From Aporrectodea caliginosa (Eukaryota > Annelida > Clitellata > Crassiclitellata > Lumbricidae): 64,000 nt of DNA. The stretch lies in the NCBI GenBank assembly GCA_020284085.1, contig JACEVL010000158.1:1326782-1390781 (forward strand). The letters are read 5' to 3'. A program made the position numbers and the translations under genes. The notes beneath the pieces were generated by a model. That model was not told the DNA's origin. It worked only from the letters and a program-made list of their open reading frames with translations, and ran no database searches. This document shows positions 29,400 through 40,837 of the stretch, piece after piece; position 1 is the stretch's first letter; every line of letters begins with the position of its first letter.

Positions 29400-32257
29400 C
29401 TAAAGTTGACAAAGTGTTTTCAGAAAAAAGGCATGTATGATGTGCTCAAATGGAAGATTGCTTTTCAGTTTCTTAAATTCGAACATTACTTCTGAGTTTG
29501 AATGATTACAGTCGATAAGACATCTCAATTTCAAATATCTTGCCAGAAAATGTCTTCCAAGAAAATAATGGAATTTCATACAACACCGAAGAACTTCTGA
29601 AAGTAAGCGTTTTTCAGTGCAAATTCGTCGGGCGAAAAAGTGCTGGAAGGTGAATTTATCATTGGGCTCTAAGTACCCTAAGTCTTCACTTAAAGGCGAT
29701 AGGCCCACATAGTTAACAAGTGTTTGAAATCCAAGTAAGCACTGGATATCTGTGTCGAAATACGAGTTCAGGGGCGGCACCACCATAACATTTGCAAATG
29801 TAAATTCCTTCAAGTTCTTTTGTAGATCAGGTTCGTTGAGAATTCGTTCACACAAATGCAAGGCTTCAGGATATTTACGACACTTGTGAAGATACGCAGC
29901 ACGGTAACAGTCACCTGTATTGCAGTGAATGCCAAAGTCTGTGCAGATCGCATCGTAAAACGATGTCATATTTTCTATGGAATATTCCATGAGCAATTGA
30001 ATAATATTGTCTTCACTTGGAACAGATCTTTTATTGGGCGCTGTGATTTTATTACTTGGTTCGGTTCTCTGATACACACGTGAAACGCTTTGTGAACTCT
30101 TTGAGATTCCTGTGGATTTCCGATTTGTTATAGTCATCAAAATCTCATCCAAGGGAAATGCTGGCGTGGGCAAATCGTAATTTAGCCGAATAGCCTTATT
30201 CCTCCTTTCATTTGATAGAATTATTAGATGGTGAGCAAACACCTCTGGTGTTAGGCGCAAATCAACAAGATACCATCTTCTGTTGTACTGAAAATTATCT
30301 TGAATCCGCCTGAAAAGCACATAAAATCCAATGATTCTAACAACGTCGTCAATATAAAACAAGCAGCCTGCATTCAAAGTTTCTTTCACCGCCACTTTCT
30401 CCATCTCCTCATTCTCCACCCTTTCCTCCTCACCGGATGTTCGATTGATGAAAACTGTCGAGCAGAGATCAATGACAGTTTTGTAATCAGATTCTGAAAA
30501 ATGAAGAGCAGCCATGTAGACGAAAGTCACGTCTCTGATAGCGCTTGACTTTGAATCATCACAGTATGACGCATTTCGAAGAAGCTCCTTTGATAACTGA
30601 GATACCAGTTTAAATTCTTGAAGGCTATTTAACCCAGTTAAATTTTCCATGAGGTCTTGAGCTTTTAGGAAAAAGACACAACTTCTGTCGAGACTTGTTT
30701 CACTGGGTTTTGGGAAGTTATGATGCTTAGATCTTAAGACTTTCTGTTGGAATGAAATTTCTCTGATAAATTCCGTGAAAATTTCGCTATCATATGTAGT
30801 TTTCTGGAATCCTAATGCAAAGGCGGCATGCAAAATGAACAACACTTTTCCAAATTGTGGAAAACGTAATGAGAACTCTGAAGATTGAAGACATTGTTTC
30901 CAATGAAGAATGCCTCAAACAAAAAAAGGAATTCATGTAACTACGGAAATTATAGCTTCTTTTCACCATGACTTCACGAAAAGTATGCATAGCACAACAC
31001 AAGAAGCCATTTAAAAAGTAACAGTCAAAGTTTTTGAGTTTCCCAGCATCCATGATTTCGCACATACGCAGCGTGTAATATTCAAAATCTTTATAGTTTC
31101 CATGATATCTTCGAAAGCAAACACTCTCTCTAAGATTGGCTTTATGTACTTCACCGTAAACCAATCACTAAGAACGTTAAAATGACAGAATTTATTTAAA
31201 CGTCTAATAGTCTCATCCATTATTTTCTGGTTCATGCCTTCATGAAGCAAGTTTGCCTGAGGAATAAAATAGTTCGGACAATATTTTTTCTTCAGCCATT
31301 CTGAGAGCTTCTGCAATAAATTACAGCATATTTCGATAACAGACGAGGAATTCCACCATTCAGGTGACTTCTCTTCACAAGACCACATCATCAATGTTTT
31401 AAAGTGGTATGTACAGAGAACTTTATCTACCTTTGGACAATCTTTTCTAATTAGTTCTCTTTTGGAAAAGAATCTGAGCATATGATAGACAATCTGCTGA
31501 ACTGGAGTCCAGCTCTGAAGTAAACACAGCTCAGCTCCGGAAAATGACAGCCTCCACTGGAATTTATCATCTTTACAAGCAGGATGTTTTGCAAATACAA
31601 CATGACAACCATTCTGTACTATATCGCGGATGTTGTCAGCATTTGGCCACCCGTAATTTCTTCGTCGACAAGGCCAATGTTTGGCTTGTTTTGGCCACTG
31701 TGGGCACCATATGCATGGAACTAAGTCATTGAACGCGTCGAATTCTAACTTGCACTTTAACGCTGGACCAACCACGCAGTGTTCTCGAACATTTTCAATA
31801 ACATTGGTACTCCAAGCTTCACTTCTGACACCAAATACTGTTCTAAGTCGTCAGTCTGTTGAAATTCAAACTGTTTGCAATTCCAATTATATCTCATGTA
31901 GCCCAAATGTCGTAGCTTAACAAATCCAGGGTAATCAGGGTATGGCATAATCTGTGAACACTCTATGTTGTCCAGATAGCCACGGATATCATCTGGTAAA
32001 ACCGGAATATCGTCTGTGAAGGCCAGCTCATCAGCGTTGGATATCATAAAGTCAACGTCATCGATGCATGAATTCACAGGTTTAATGTAGAGTTCAGCAG
32101 AGCTGCCACATTGAAAGTGATGTTGTACCACATCGGGTGGAGCCCAAAATGGAAATTGCTTCGAATCAAAAACATCGCTGTACGACTTAGGATGCAACTT
32201 ACACGTACCAACGATGAAATCTGAAACGCCTTCCATAATCTGAAGCAAATAGATCAT
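29400..32257 (-). pseudogene. Mab-21/cGLR-like copy 2, full length with three frameshifts
   Basis: Collinear with intact copy 3 from the ATG to FLKTLCQL, but the frame changes three times. At about 31811 one base is missing (after VSEVKL). At about 31098 one base is missing (after EDIMETIK). At about 30880 there is a four-base gain (after SSLETMSSI). Frames in order: 31757-32257, 31011-31775, 30790-31164, 29400-30845. The last 481 codons are a clean C-terminal extension, with TPR-like helices AALHFSESDYKTVIDLC and AAYLHKCRKYPEALHLC. All Mab-21 motifs are still legible (GSSAELYIKP, DDVD, NDLVPCIWCPQWP). Lack of introns elsewhere in the family argues against splicing around the shifts. Either a young pseudogene or, less likely, assembly errors. 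Confidence 0.8.
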
Positions 32258-34220
32258 ACTTTTCTGGTTGACACCAATTCACGTTCCATATAATTATGAC
32301 GTGAAGAGTCTGAGAAAAGCTACCACGTGTTCAATGCAACGTAGTTCTGTGTTCTACTTTTTTACAGCTCTAATGGATTACTTTGCTTCATTTGGTGCTC
32401 GATAGAATCGGTTTGCTATTTTCGTTTCGGTTCTGTCCCAAGCCTGGATAAAAGAGAAGGGTGATGTTAGTTGCGTTTGCTAGTGCTTCTCATTAAAGAA
32501 TATACTTATTTACTTACTTCACCATTTTCGTTTTGCCACGGTGTCGTTAAATAGAAACTGCCTGCTATGTCCGGCTGCAATGTTTCGCACATACATCTTC
32601 ATCATGGTTATCTCAGCCTCGATGTTCAGTCGACTTCCATGGTTCTTTTCAAATGGTTTTGATCGTTTGGCACTCTATGCACTCTATGCATACGTTGGAG
32701 AACATGTAGGCGAGTACGAGTATACTAAAGTAGACTTCAACCTCTTTTCTACCATATCAGCAACCCTGCACATATATTGCATCAGCTATTTCCCATGAAA
32801 ACTGTTTCATAGACTGGCTAATAGAATATCCTAAGGCAAACTATCTCGTTAAACATTTGCACGGAATACTTAAATTTATTTCTTTATGTAATGATCCTTG
32901 TGGTCAAAATAGGTTAACAGTTGGTTTTTCAATAAAGGATATACTACTTACAAGGTCTTCATACGTCATAGCAGCATTCTCATTAGATTGGTATAGATCC
33001 TATGCGCCGAACTAGTATGAATCAATTCACCGGAACTACATAGGCTTACGTCATTTTGACTTCATGTTAAACTGTAGACCTAAATCTATTCAAAACTAAA
33101 ATTTAACACAGGTCAAATTTTAAAAGTGAAATTGAACATAAAGTGTGTTTGAAAGAGAACTAAATTTTAGAACTTAATACAAATTTTGCCTCGTTTATTC
33201 TGACGAACAGTTTCAGTCGTGCGAAATAGCCTACATAATTTTCACACAGCCCATCCCTTAACCCAGCACCTCGACTAAAAAAGTCAGTAGGCTTACCTGG
33301 CACTAGTAGATCTTCAGTTACGCATGTGAACAGAATCGTCCATTATGGCCAAGATGAAACGAGCTTCCTGTATGTAGGCCTGTATATTAGGTAGTAGTGC
33401 AAACTCATTAATTGAACTCGCGTTATCAGTTGACGATACTTGCTTTTCTATTGCCGTTGCTCTTTCTTTATTAGGCTCAGCGTTGGATTGGCGATCTAAA
33501 AGCGTCGAGGCTTCCGCCCCTATGCGCCTCGTCCTGCAAACGTACCCGGCCAAGAAACAATCGTCAATACTTAGCCTATGAAAAGGAAACGATGAAATGT
33601 GTCTTCGTCATCAAACTGTGAGATATATGAGAGGTTGAATAATAAACGCTGACAAACTGGATCTACATGTACTAACCGGATCCAACCTTTCACGATTTCG
33701 TTTGAGTCGTTATGGTGAATTTTGAACCCAAAACTCGAGAATTTCTTAAGCGATTGCAGCTACGCACAGGGCACCAGCTTATTCTAGATCGCTGCGTCAA
33801 GTCAGAGAGTTTTCCGCAGCTACAGTGTACAATTTTCATGAAGAACAAATTCAGATTGCCAGTATATCAGTGAGAGTAGGACATATTTAATTGTAATGTA
33901 GATGCAAATATTCAAAATTTCTCAGCGTCACACAAAGGTCGAGTAATATAATAGAGACCAACATATTCACCGGGAGACCAGTTCATTCGCCTGTGATATT
34001 TAAGTCCCTGTTACAATATTTCTTGAAGAGGTGAGAAATTGATTTCGAGAGGAAAGCCTGATATATATATATATATATATACATAAGAGCTTGAGGCAAA
34101 TTATGGTGAGGGCTGAGCTGCAAATCTGGTAGAGGAAGTTAGAAAATTCCGAAATCAAGAGGGAATTTTACTATTCTGATTGTTACCTCAGTGGTAATTT
34201 AGCTATATCCTTTCTAATGA
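32258..34220 (-). promoter_or_regulatory. Conserved 5' flank of Mab-21 copy 2
   Basis: Matches the flanks of copy 1 (to 25620) and copy 3 (to about 46220). The IRF-like AACCGAAACGAAAA lies at 32418-32433, and TCTTTTATCCAG (candidate splice acceptor, AG at 32445-32444) lies about 190 bp upstream of the ATG. CCACGTGTTC (E-box) is near 32321. A TA repeat at 34060-34082 marks the empty site of the LINE present in copy 3's flank. No separate gene is supported. Confidence 0.5.
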
Positions 34221-34450
34221 ATAAATGAACTTCGCCGTCGATGATTTAAAACGCTTGGTTGTATGATGGCGCCCCTCAAGACCAAACAATGTCATGGTGG
34301 ACAAAAGGGGCGACATTATTAAATTTTTTAAGACATTTTATCATCTGCGCCCTAACTTCACGTGACGGCCTAATCGTATGAAACACACCAAATGTCAGTC
34401 GATGCACTGTTTACAGCAAGCTACAGCATATCGAGTTTCCATTCTGATAT

Positions 34451-34519
34451 GAACTGACCCCTTCAGCCGGAGGGGCTGCAGGGTGACCCCTGCAGCCGGA
34501 GAGGCTGCAGTGTCAGTTC
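34451..34519. repeat. Palindromic repeat, 69 bp
   Basis: Begins GAACTGAC and ends GTCAGTTC. Inside, CTGCAGCCGGAGRGGCTGCAG is present as an exact and a slightly diverged copy, so the block is both a tandem repeat and an imperfect perfect-centre palindrome around GGGTGACCC. Confidence 0.75.
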
Positions 34520-35399
34520 TCTCCCACTGTCTGTGAAAGCTCAGAAACCGTATATTATATATTTATGCTATATATGTATATATACATAAATGATCACCGG
34601 TGTTCTCAGTAGTCATGTTTCTTCTCTCTATACCCGACAGCTCTATTCCCTTCCTCTGTCTCTCTGTGTGTCGTTCAGTTTGATATATTATTCGTATCAA
34701 TTGAAACAACCTCTGCATTTGGAATTCGAAGAAACCCATCTTTCCTATTGTACGGTCGGGTTTCCTGTGTGGTTGCAGCCTTCCGTGGCTGCTAGGTAGG
34801 CGCCCTGTTGACCTCTCTAAGTCCAGGGCGGGCTTATAGGCCCTATAGTACAGGGCAAGTTTATCAATGGCGCTGGCCGCTGAGTCATGAAGTCGTGGAA
34901 TATCTGTAAGTTGTCTATTCCAAATTGCCTTGATAAAAAAATGAAGCGACATAAACTACGTAGAACTCAGTTTTGGGAAGTTGTGAGCGAACCGAGCAGC
35001 AGCTACAGCAAGTTCTATGGAGTTCAGGACAACTATTTTTGAGGGGCACTGATTCCTCAGCATTTTCAGATGAACAGATAATTGAATCCAGCAGGACACA
35101 GCAGTTTGATCAGCCAGAATGAAGTAGCCGCTTCCATTTATCTTGCTGAAGTTCCCATAGACTTTGCAACTATCAAGGACAGAACAGTTCTGAGTCTGGT
35201 AAGACCAATATATTCATACCATCGATTAGCGTTCAACACATAGGCCTAACGTTTCAATAACTCTGTGTTTCGTTAAATTCGAAATTTCTATTGGCGGGTC
35301 TGCTGCTCTTGCCATTACTTCCTCGGGCGCCAACGTACGCTACTGGTCAAATCACTTGCATTGGAACAGTCACAGACAAGTGATAATAACTCCCTAATC
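34520..35399. other. No gene recognised
   Basis: A 129-codon minus-strand frame (34563-34952) contains KPALDLERSTGRLPSSHGR; I do not recognise it and its codon pattern is not persuasive. 34210-34260 (AATGAATAAATGAACTTC) is repeated near 36366 and 36450. Confidence 0.35.
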
Positions 35400-35750
35400 C
35401 AGTGCTTCCCAACCTGGGTGTCGCGGCACTCAAGGGTGCCGTGAACCTGCTCAAGGGCTGCCGTGGCTGGATGGCAGAATGGTATACCGCAACATTTGTG
35501 CAGCGTTTTATGTAAAAAATGTGCTTAAATTATCACTACTAACATGTAAGCCAATAATTATTTCTTTAAGTTAAAGTAGTGTAGACTGTAGAGATAGTCG
35601 TAACCCTTTAGTTGAATAGAAGGAACGTTGCTTGTCAGTAAAATAATGAACTAACTCGATGAAAATAGATGAAATTTAGGCCAGAGGTGCAGCTGATCTG
35701 CAATTTCATTAGTAAGGGTGCCGTGATCTGAAAGAGGTTGCGAACCAATG
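35400..35750. mobile_element. hAT-type MITE, about 350 bp
   Basis: Left end CAGTGCTTCCCAACCT, right end complement of CATTGGTTCGCAACCT. Flanked by CCCTAATC (35392-35399) and CTCTAATT (35751-35758), an 8-bp duplication with two changes. Both ends continue into GTGCCGTG-containing inverted sequence. Confidence 0.65.
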
Positions 35751-37059
35751 CTCTAATTAATCTATTAGTATTTTAATACATGTATTAAATATACATGTGT
35801 CTCACGTTTTCTGTTACGTCGGCCACTGCAGAAAGAACTTGTAGCAGATTGAAAATAATCAAAATTACTTGCGATTCACAAAGACGCTTAAATGAACGCC
35901 AGTCTAGACAGGCATTAGGCCTGTTATCAATCGAAAGAGAACATTAACTTGAGCTATTGACTCTAAAGCAACTATCAAGCGTTTTGCTTGATGAAACCTC
36001 ATAGCTACCGTTATTCATATAAATGCTTAATGAATAAATGCGACATTATGTCCCTGAACATTTTGCCACTTTGAAACAGTTTTAGGTCGAATAGTAGGCC
36101 TATATACTAATGGTCTTCTACATTACTAAACATATATAATTATATATATATAATGGCATTATTTCAAACATAGGCTACCATCGTTTAAAGTCAAGATATT
36201 TACGGATTGTCATGGCGCGACTCAGAAAGAATTGCCACAAGTCCCACCGTAACCCTGGATCCGCCACTGCTACTTTTACTGTCATTTAGTTTAATCCACT
36301 GTTTTTCAAGCCATGTTATTTGTGAAATTCGGGTTTTTGCCTCAAGCTAGTAAAAATGAAGCCTGTCTAATGAATAAATGAACTTCTACGTCGATGATCT
36401 AAAACCTTTGTCTTGATTCTGAAAATATTCTGAATCCATTCGCAACGGAATAAATGAACTTCTACGTCGAAACCTTTGTCCATTCTGAATCCTCACGGTG
36501 GGTCTATTTAAAGGTTGGGCGAAATTATTAGTTTTGGCGAGACGTGTGGGACGTATTAAGAAAAACTACTATGTTCACGTGATGTGCATGATTCTCCATA
36601 GTTTACCAATTTTCAATGTATTGAAGACGATAATGAGCCAATAATCCGTAAGATTCACTATATGATATAATCTAGATGATTCGTGGCTTAGGAAGCTTTA
36701 CATTTTAGAGCGCATTTCTTTTGTCAACTCTCTCTTTAATACCAGTAGGCCTAGTCATTCACATTATTATCAGATCTAAAACACCGCAATTTGAAAAATT
36801 GTGACACAAAATGTAACATTAATTTTCAACAATGTTTGAACAAATCATCTATAGGCTACTGCTCGTCATTTACTTCTGTTACAGTACTCATTAGGGTGTT
36901 TTATAAATCTCAATGGCTAATAGAGTATTCTAAGAATTTTAATTTTCAAGAAACTGAATTTCAAGGGATTTATGTTGAATACATCAACAGAACAGGAAAC
37001 TAAAGTAGGCCTATTAGGCCTACACATGTTGTAAGACTTAGTTTAAAAAATTGTCTAGA
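35751..37059. other. Spacer with one duplicated block
   Basis: 36366-36480 holds two diverged copies of AATAAATGAACTTCTACGTCGA, related to 34216 downstream of copy 2's flank, so it belongs to the same duplication system. CCTGGATCCGCCACTG near 36255 resembles a hAT-type end. No gene seen; the 70-codon frame at 36791 is not supported. Confidence 0.4.
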
Positions 37060-38035
37060 ATCCGCCTGAAAAGGAGATAAAATCCAATCATTGTAACAAA
37101 GTCGTCAATGTAAAACAATCAACAACCAGCATTCAGTGTTTTTTGACGACGTCGTACTCCTGCTCCCCAGCTGTCCTCGTCTTCCTAATTATTTTCAGGT
37201 GTAAAATTACTTCCGGACCGGAAAATAACAGCCCCCGCATGAACCCTTCTGTTCTGTTCAGATCTGCAATAATTGAGGACCATTTTGCAATTATCTAGGA
37301 TTTGTTAACAAAGGCCAACAAATTCAAGAGCATTCTGTCAAATATGTTAGCGGTTTATGTTGTCTGTATAAATTCGTTGTTGTCAGCAGTGATTTCTTAG
37401 TCGAAGAGGCGAATGAAATGGCCTCTTGTGGCCACTGTAATGTAACGTTAATTAGCAACTTCTATTGCGCCGGTGTCTACTGCACAAGGCATCAACCGAT
37501 GGCACACCAAAACCAATCTGTATTCAGGTCAACATCCAGAAGATTAGTCCGTAATGTTGGTACCATATGCACGGAGCCATGGTGAAAGAATGCGTTGACC
37601 TCCAGCGTGTACTTAAACGCTGGAACAACCACGCAGTGCTCTAATGCTCATTTTCGTTAGGATGGGTACTCTCAAGTCATAATTATCTCCAATCAAATTC
37701 TTTAGGTCGGTAGTCTGCTTGAATACTGTTAACTATTTTCAATGCCAGTCATATCTCATGTTTCCCACATGTCTTAGCTGAACAAATCTGGGGTAGTTAT
37801 AAGTTTGGCCTAATCTCAGAACACTTTACCCTTGCCGAGGAAACCAGGTAGAACGTTTGGTGAAACAGGAATGTCTTCTGTGAAGGCCAGGTGAGCATTG
37901 TTGGCTGCCATGATTCCAATGTAATCGCGGAATTAGGTGTTTCGGTATACTTAGTGTACAGTCGGAAATGGAAATTGCTTGTAGAACCAAAAACGTCACT
38001 AAACGACTTAGGATGCAACTGTTATGTTTGCAAGT
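37060..38035 (-). pseudogene. Strongly decayed Mab-21/cGLR-like relic
   Basis: Two islands remain. 37060-37146 (minus) reads TLNAGC-stop-LFYIDDFVTMIGFYLLFRR, matching TLNAGCLFYIDDVVRIIGFYVLFRR of the C-terminal extension. 37395-38020 (minus) retains N-terminal pieces: HPKSFSDVF, the region around the catalytic motif, the MRYNW-equivalent block and GPA/NHAVL-equivalent parts. Most of the nucleotidyltransferase C-lobe is deleted and stops are frequent. It is clearly older than copies 1-3. Confidence 0.65.
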
Positions 38036-38269
38036 GCATCTTCATACTGTCTCTCGTTCTCGAAGAAACTACACAAACTTGTTTTTGGTGGGTGGTGAAA
38101 GAAATCCGAACTTGTTTTTTCGTGTGATAGAAGAATCATGTTTTCACTTCTTATTTAAGCATCAGTTTTTGACTTAGATATCAGAATTCTGACTTAAACA
38201 TCTTTCTTCTGATATTTTCTATTTGTTCAGGTGACAATCTCTCCACTTGCACAAAACTGACAGTTCAGC

Positions 38270-38420
38270 ACCTGTTATACGCCGATCACGACAGAGTGAG
38301 TGAGAACTGCTCTCGCCTTTATCACTGAGCATTAATGGTACAACGATCGCCTCTGGTCAAACCTCATTGGTTTATATTTGCGTTATGGCAATGCAATTCC
38401 TGAAATTGTAAACCGTATGG
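38270..38420 (+). pseudogene. Fibrinogen-related domain fragment 1
   Basis: Plus-strand pieces read LYADHDRVSENCSRLYH-stop, then WYNDRLWSNLIGLYLRYGNAIP in a second frame. The order matches the fibrinogen C-terminal domain block DRDND...NCA...GAWWY..CH.SNLNG.Y. Paralogous to the better fragment at 46234-46374. Too short and broken to be a gene. Confidence 0.55.
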
Positions 38421-38689
38421 TACACTAATGCACTATGTTGAATTCACAATTTTCTCCAAATGACGGATTTTCAAATCTTGAAGACACTCGAAATCTCTTC
38501 AAAGTTTTCATCGTCAAAACAAATCCTTCTGAACTCGTCAAAAGTTTTAGAAGAAGCGTAGAACATTTGCGATTGCTGTAATTTTTCGCAAGAAGCACAT
38601 TTACTTATCATTTACTTTACTTATCCGTTAGAGAATCACGCTACAAACCATACTCGCATTAATAAGCGATAGAAAACCAGTTTTTCTAG

Positions 38690-39200
38690 GCCTACTAATG
38701 AACTGAATTTTACTAGGTGAACTGGGACTATTATTACTATATTTCGTAGTTACATAAATAATATTTTTAGGGGTCGCTTATCCTAATCACACTGAATTGA
38801 AAGCAATAAGTGTGTACTGAAAAGCGAAAACTCAATCTTGTGCGGTTTGTGTGCAGCCCTGTACAAGCGTGATCACCAGCGAAATGAAAACCCATCTGTC
38901 CGACATTTAAATTTATTTGTGGCTAAACAATGACAATGTAGGCAATTGTTTGCGATGCGCCACAGCTGAACAAAGGATCAGTGTTTTCTCCTTGTTTGAT
39001 AAATATGTTGGTACAGAAAAAATGGCACTGTCGAAATCCTTCGGGATAAGCTACAGTCTGGAGCATAGGCCAACCGAGCGGCAAACAGGCTTAGTTGTAA
39101 CAGCAGAGCCATCACGGTTATTCTGTGATCTTTTTTAATGCTTCATTTCTACTGTGTCGGCATTAAGACATATTATTAGCCTCAGGCGTCTTTCACATTT
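38690..39200. repeat. Duplicated 3' flank, copy a
   Basis: Closely matches 40310-40837 (ACTAATGAACTGAATTTTAC, GGGGTCGCTTATCC, ACCCATCTGTCCGACATTTA). It lies directly downstream of the C-terminal fragment as 40310-40837 lies downstream of copy 3. Confidence 0.8.
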
Positions 39201-39207
39201 ATTCCAT

Positions 39208-40045
39208 GCTAAAGTTGACGAAGTGTTTTCAGAAGAAAGGCATGTATGATGTGCTCAAATGGAAGATTGCTTTTCAGTTTCTTAAATTCGAACATTACTT
39301 CTGAGTTTGAATGATTACAGTCGATAAGACATCTCAATTTCAAATATCTTGCCAGAAAATGTCTTCCAAGAAAATAATGGAATTTCATACAACACCGAAG
39401 AACTTCTGAAAGTAAGCGTTTTTCAGTGCAAATTCGTCGGGCGAAAAAGTGCTGGAAGGTGAATTTATCATTGGAGTCTAAGTACCTAAGTCTTCCCTTA
39501 AAGGCGATAGGCCCACATAGTTAACAAGTGTTTGAAATCCAAGTAAGCACTGGATATCTGTGTCGAAATACGAGTCCAGGGGCGGCACCACCATAACATT
39601 TGCAAATGTAAATTCCTTCAAGTTCTTTTGTAGATCAGGTTCGTTGAGAATTCGTTCACACAAATGCAAAGCTTCAGGATATTTACGACACTTGTGAAGA
39701 TACGCAGCACGGTAACAGTCACCTGTATTGCAGTGAATGCCAAAGTCTGTGCAGATTGCATCGTAAAACGATGTCATATTTTCTAAGGAATATTCCATGA
39801 GCAATTGAATAATATTGTCTTCACCTGGAACAGATCTTTTATTGGGCGCTGTGATTTTATTACTTGGTTCTGTTCTCTGATACACACGTGAAACGCTTTG
39901 TGAACTCTTTGAGATTCCTGTGGATTTCCGATTTGTTAAAGACATCAAAATTTCATCCAAGGGAAATGTTGGCGTGGGCAAATCGTAATTTAGCTGAATA
40001 GCCTTATTCCTCCTTTTATTCGATGCTATTATTAGATGGTGAGCA
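39208..40045 (-). pseudogene. Mab-21/cGLR-like C-terminal fragment
   Basis: Covers only the last roughly 280 residues of the family, from HHLII to the stop. The frame is open at 39478-39981 (DLPTPTFPLDEILMSL...GLSPLREDLG), then a one-base deletion near 39485 shifts it. The upstream edge is abrupt at about 40045, where sequence changes to unrelated DNA. No start and no nucleotidyltransferase region, so a dead remnant of a tandem duplication or deletion. Confidence 0.8.
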
Positions 40046-40837
40046 GCCTATCCCTGCGGTAGCCAGAAAAATGACGTAATTCTATGCGTTTTACGTGTTG
40101 GTAACTTGGTTCCTGAACCACCCAATTTCATAAGGGTATATCCTCGTAACCGTTGCATCAATTGTAATAAAATTTGCAGGATATAGATAGAATAGACTGA
40201 AGTTCATGTGCACCAAATTTAGTACCTATAGTACTACAATTGACCAAGATATTTAACAAAGTCTAGGGATCTACTTTATCGTGGACACAGTGTATAATAT
40301 CAAGTAACACGTTTTTCTAGACCTACTAATGAACTGAATTTTACAATATGAACTGGGACTGTTATTACTATATTTCGTAGTTATATAAATAATATTTTTA
40401 GGGGTCGCTTATCCCAAGCACACTGAATTGTAAGTAATAAGAGTACTGAAAAGCGATTCTTCAATCCTGTGCGGTTCGTGCGCTGCGCATCTTTGTACAA
40501 GCGTGATCATCAGCGAAATGAAAACCCATCTGTCCGACATTTAAATTTATTTGTGGCTAAACAATGACAATGTAGGCAACTGTTTGCGATGCGCAAAGGA
40601 TCAGTGTTTTCTCCTTGTTTGATAAATATGTTGGTACAGAAAAAATGGCCCTGTCGAAATCCTTCGGGATAAGCTAAAGTCTGGAGCATAGGCCAACCGA
40701 GCGGCAAACAGATAGGCTTAGTTGTAACAGCAGAGCCATCATGGTTATTCTGTAATCTTTTTATTGCTTCATTTCTACTGTGTCGGCATTAAGACATAAT
40801 CATTATTAGCCTCTTTTAGGCCTACATTTATTCCATG
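40046..40837. repeat. Breakpoint DNA plus duplicated 3' flank, copy b
   Basis: 40046-40309 is unrelated to the gene copies and unrecognised. 40310-40837 repeats 38690-39205 and is the immediate 3' flank of intact copy 3. Confidence 0.7.

Noticed and set aside
34563..34952. 129-codon minus-strand frame
   Set aside because: No recognisable domain, no paralogue in the window, and it overlaps simple AT sequence; not enough support for a gene.
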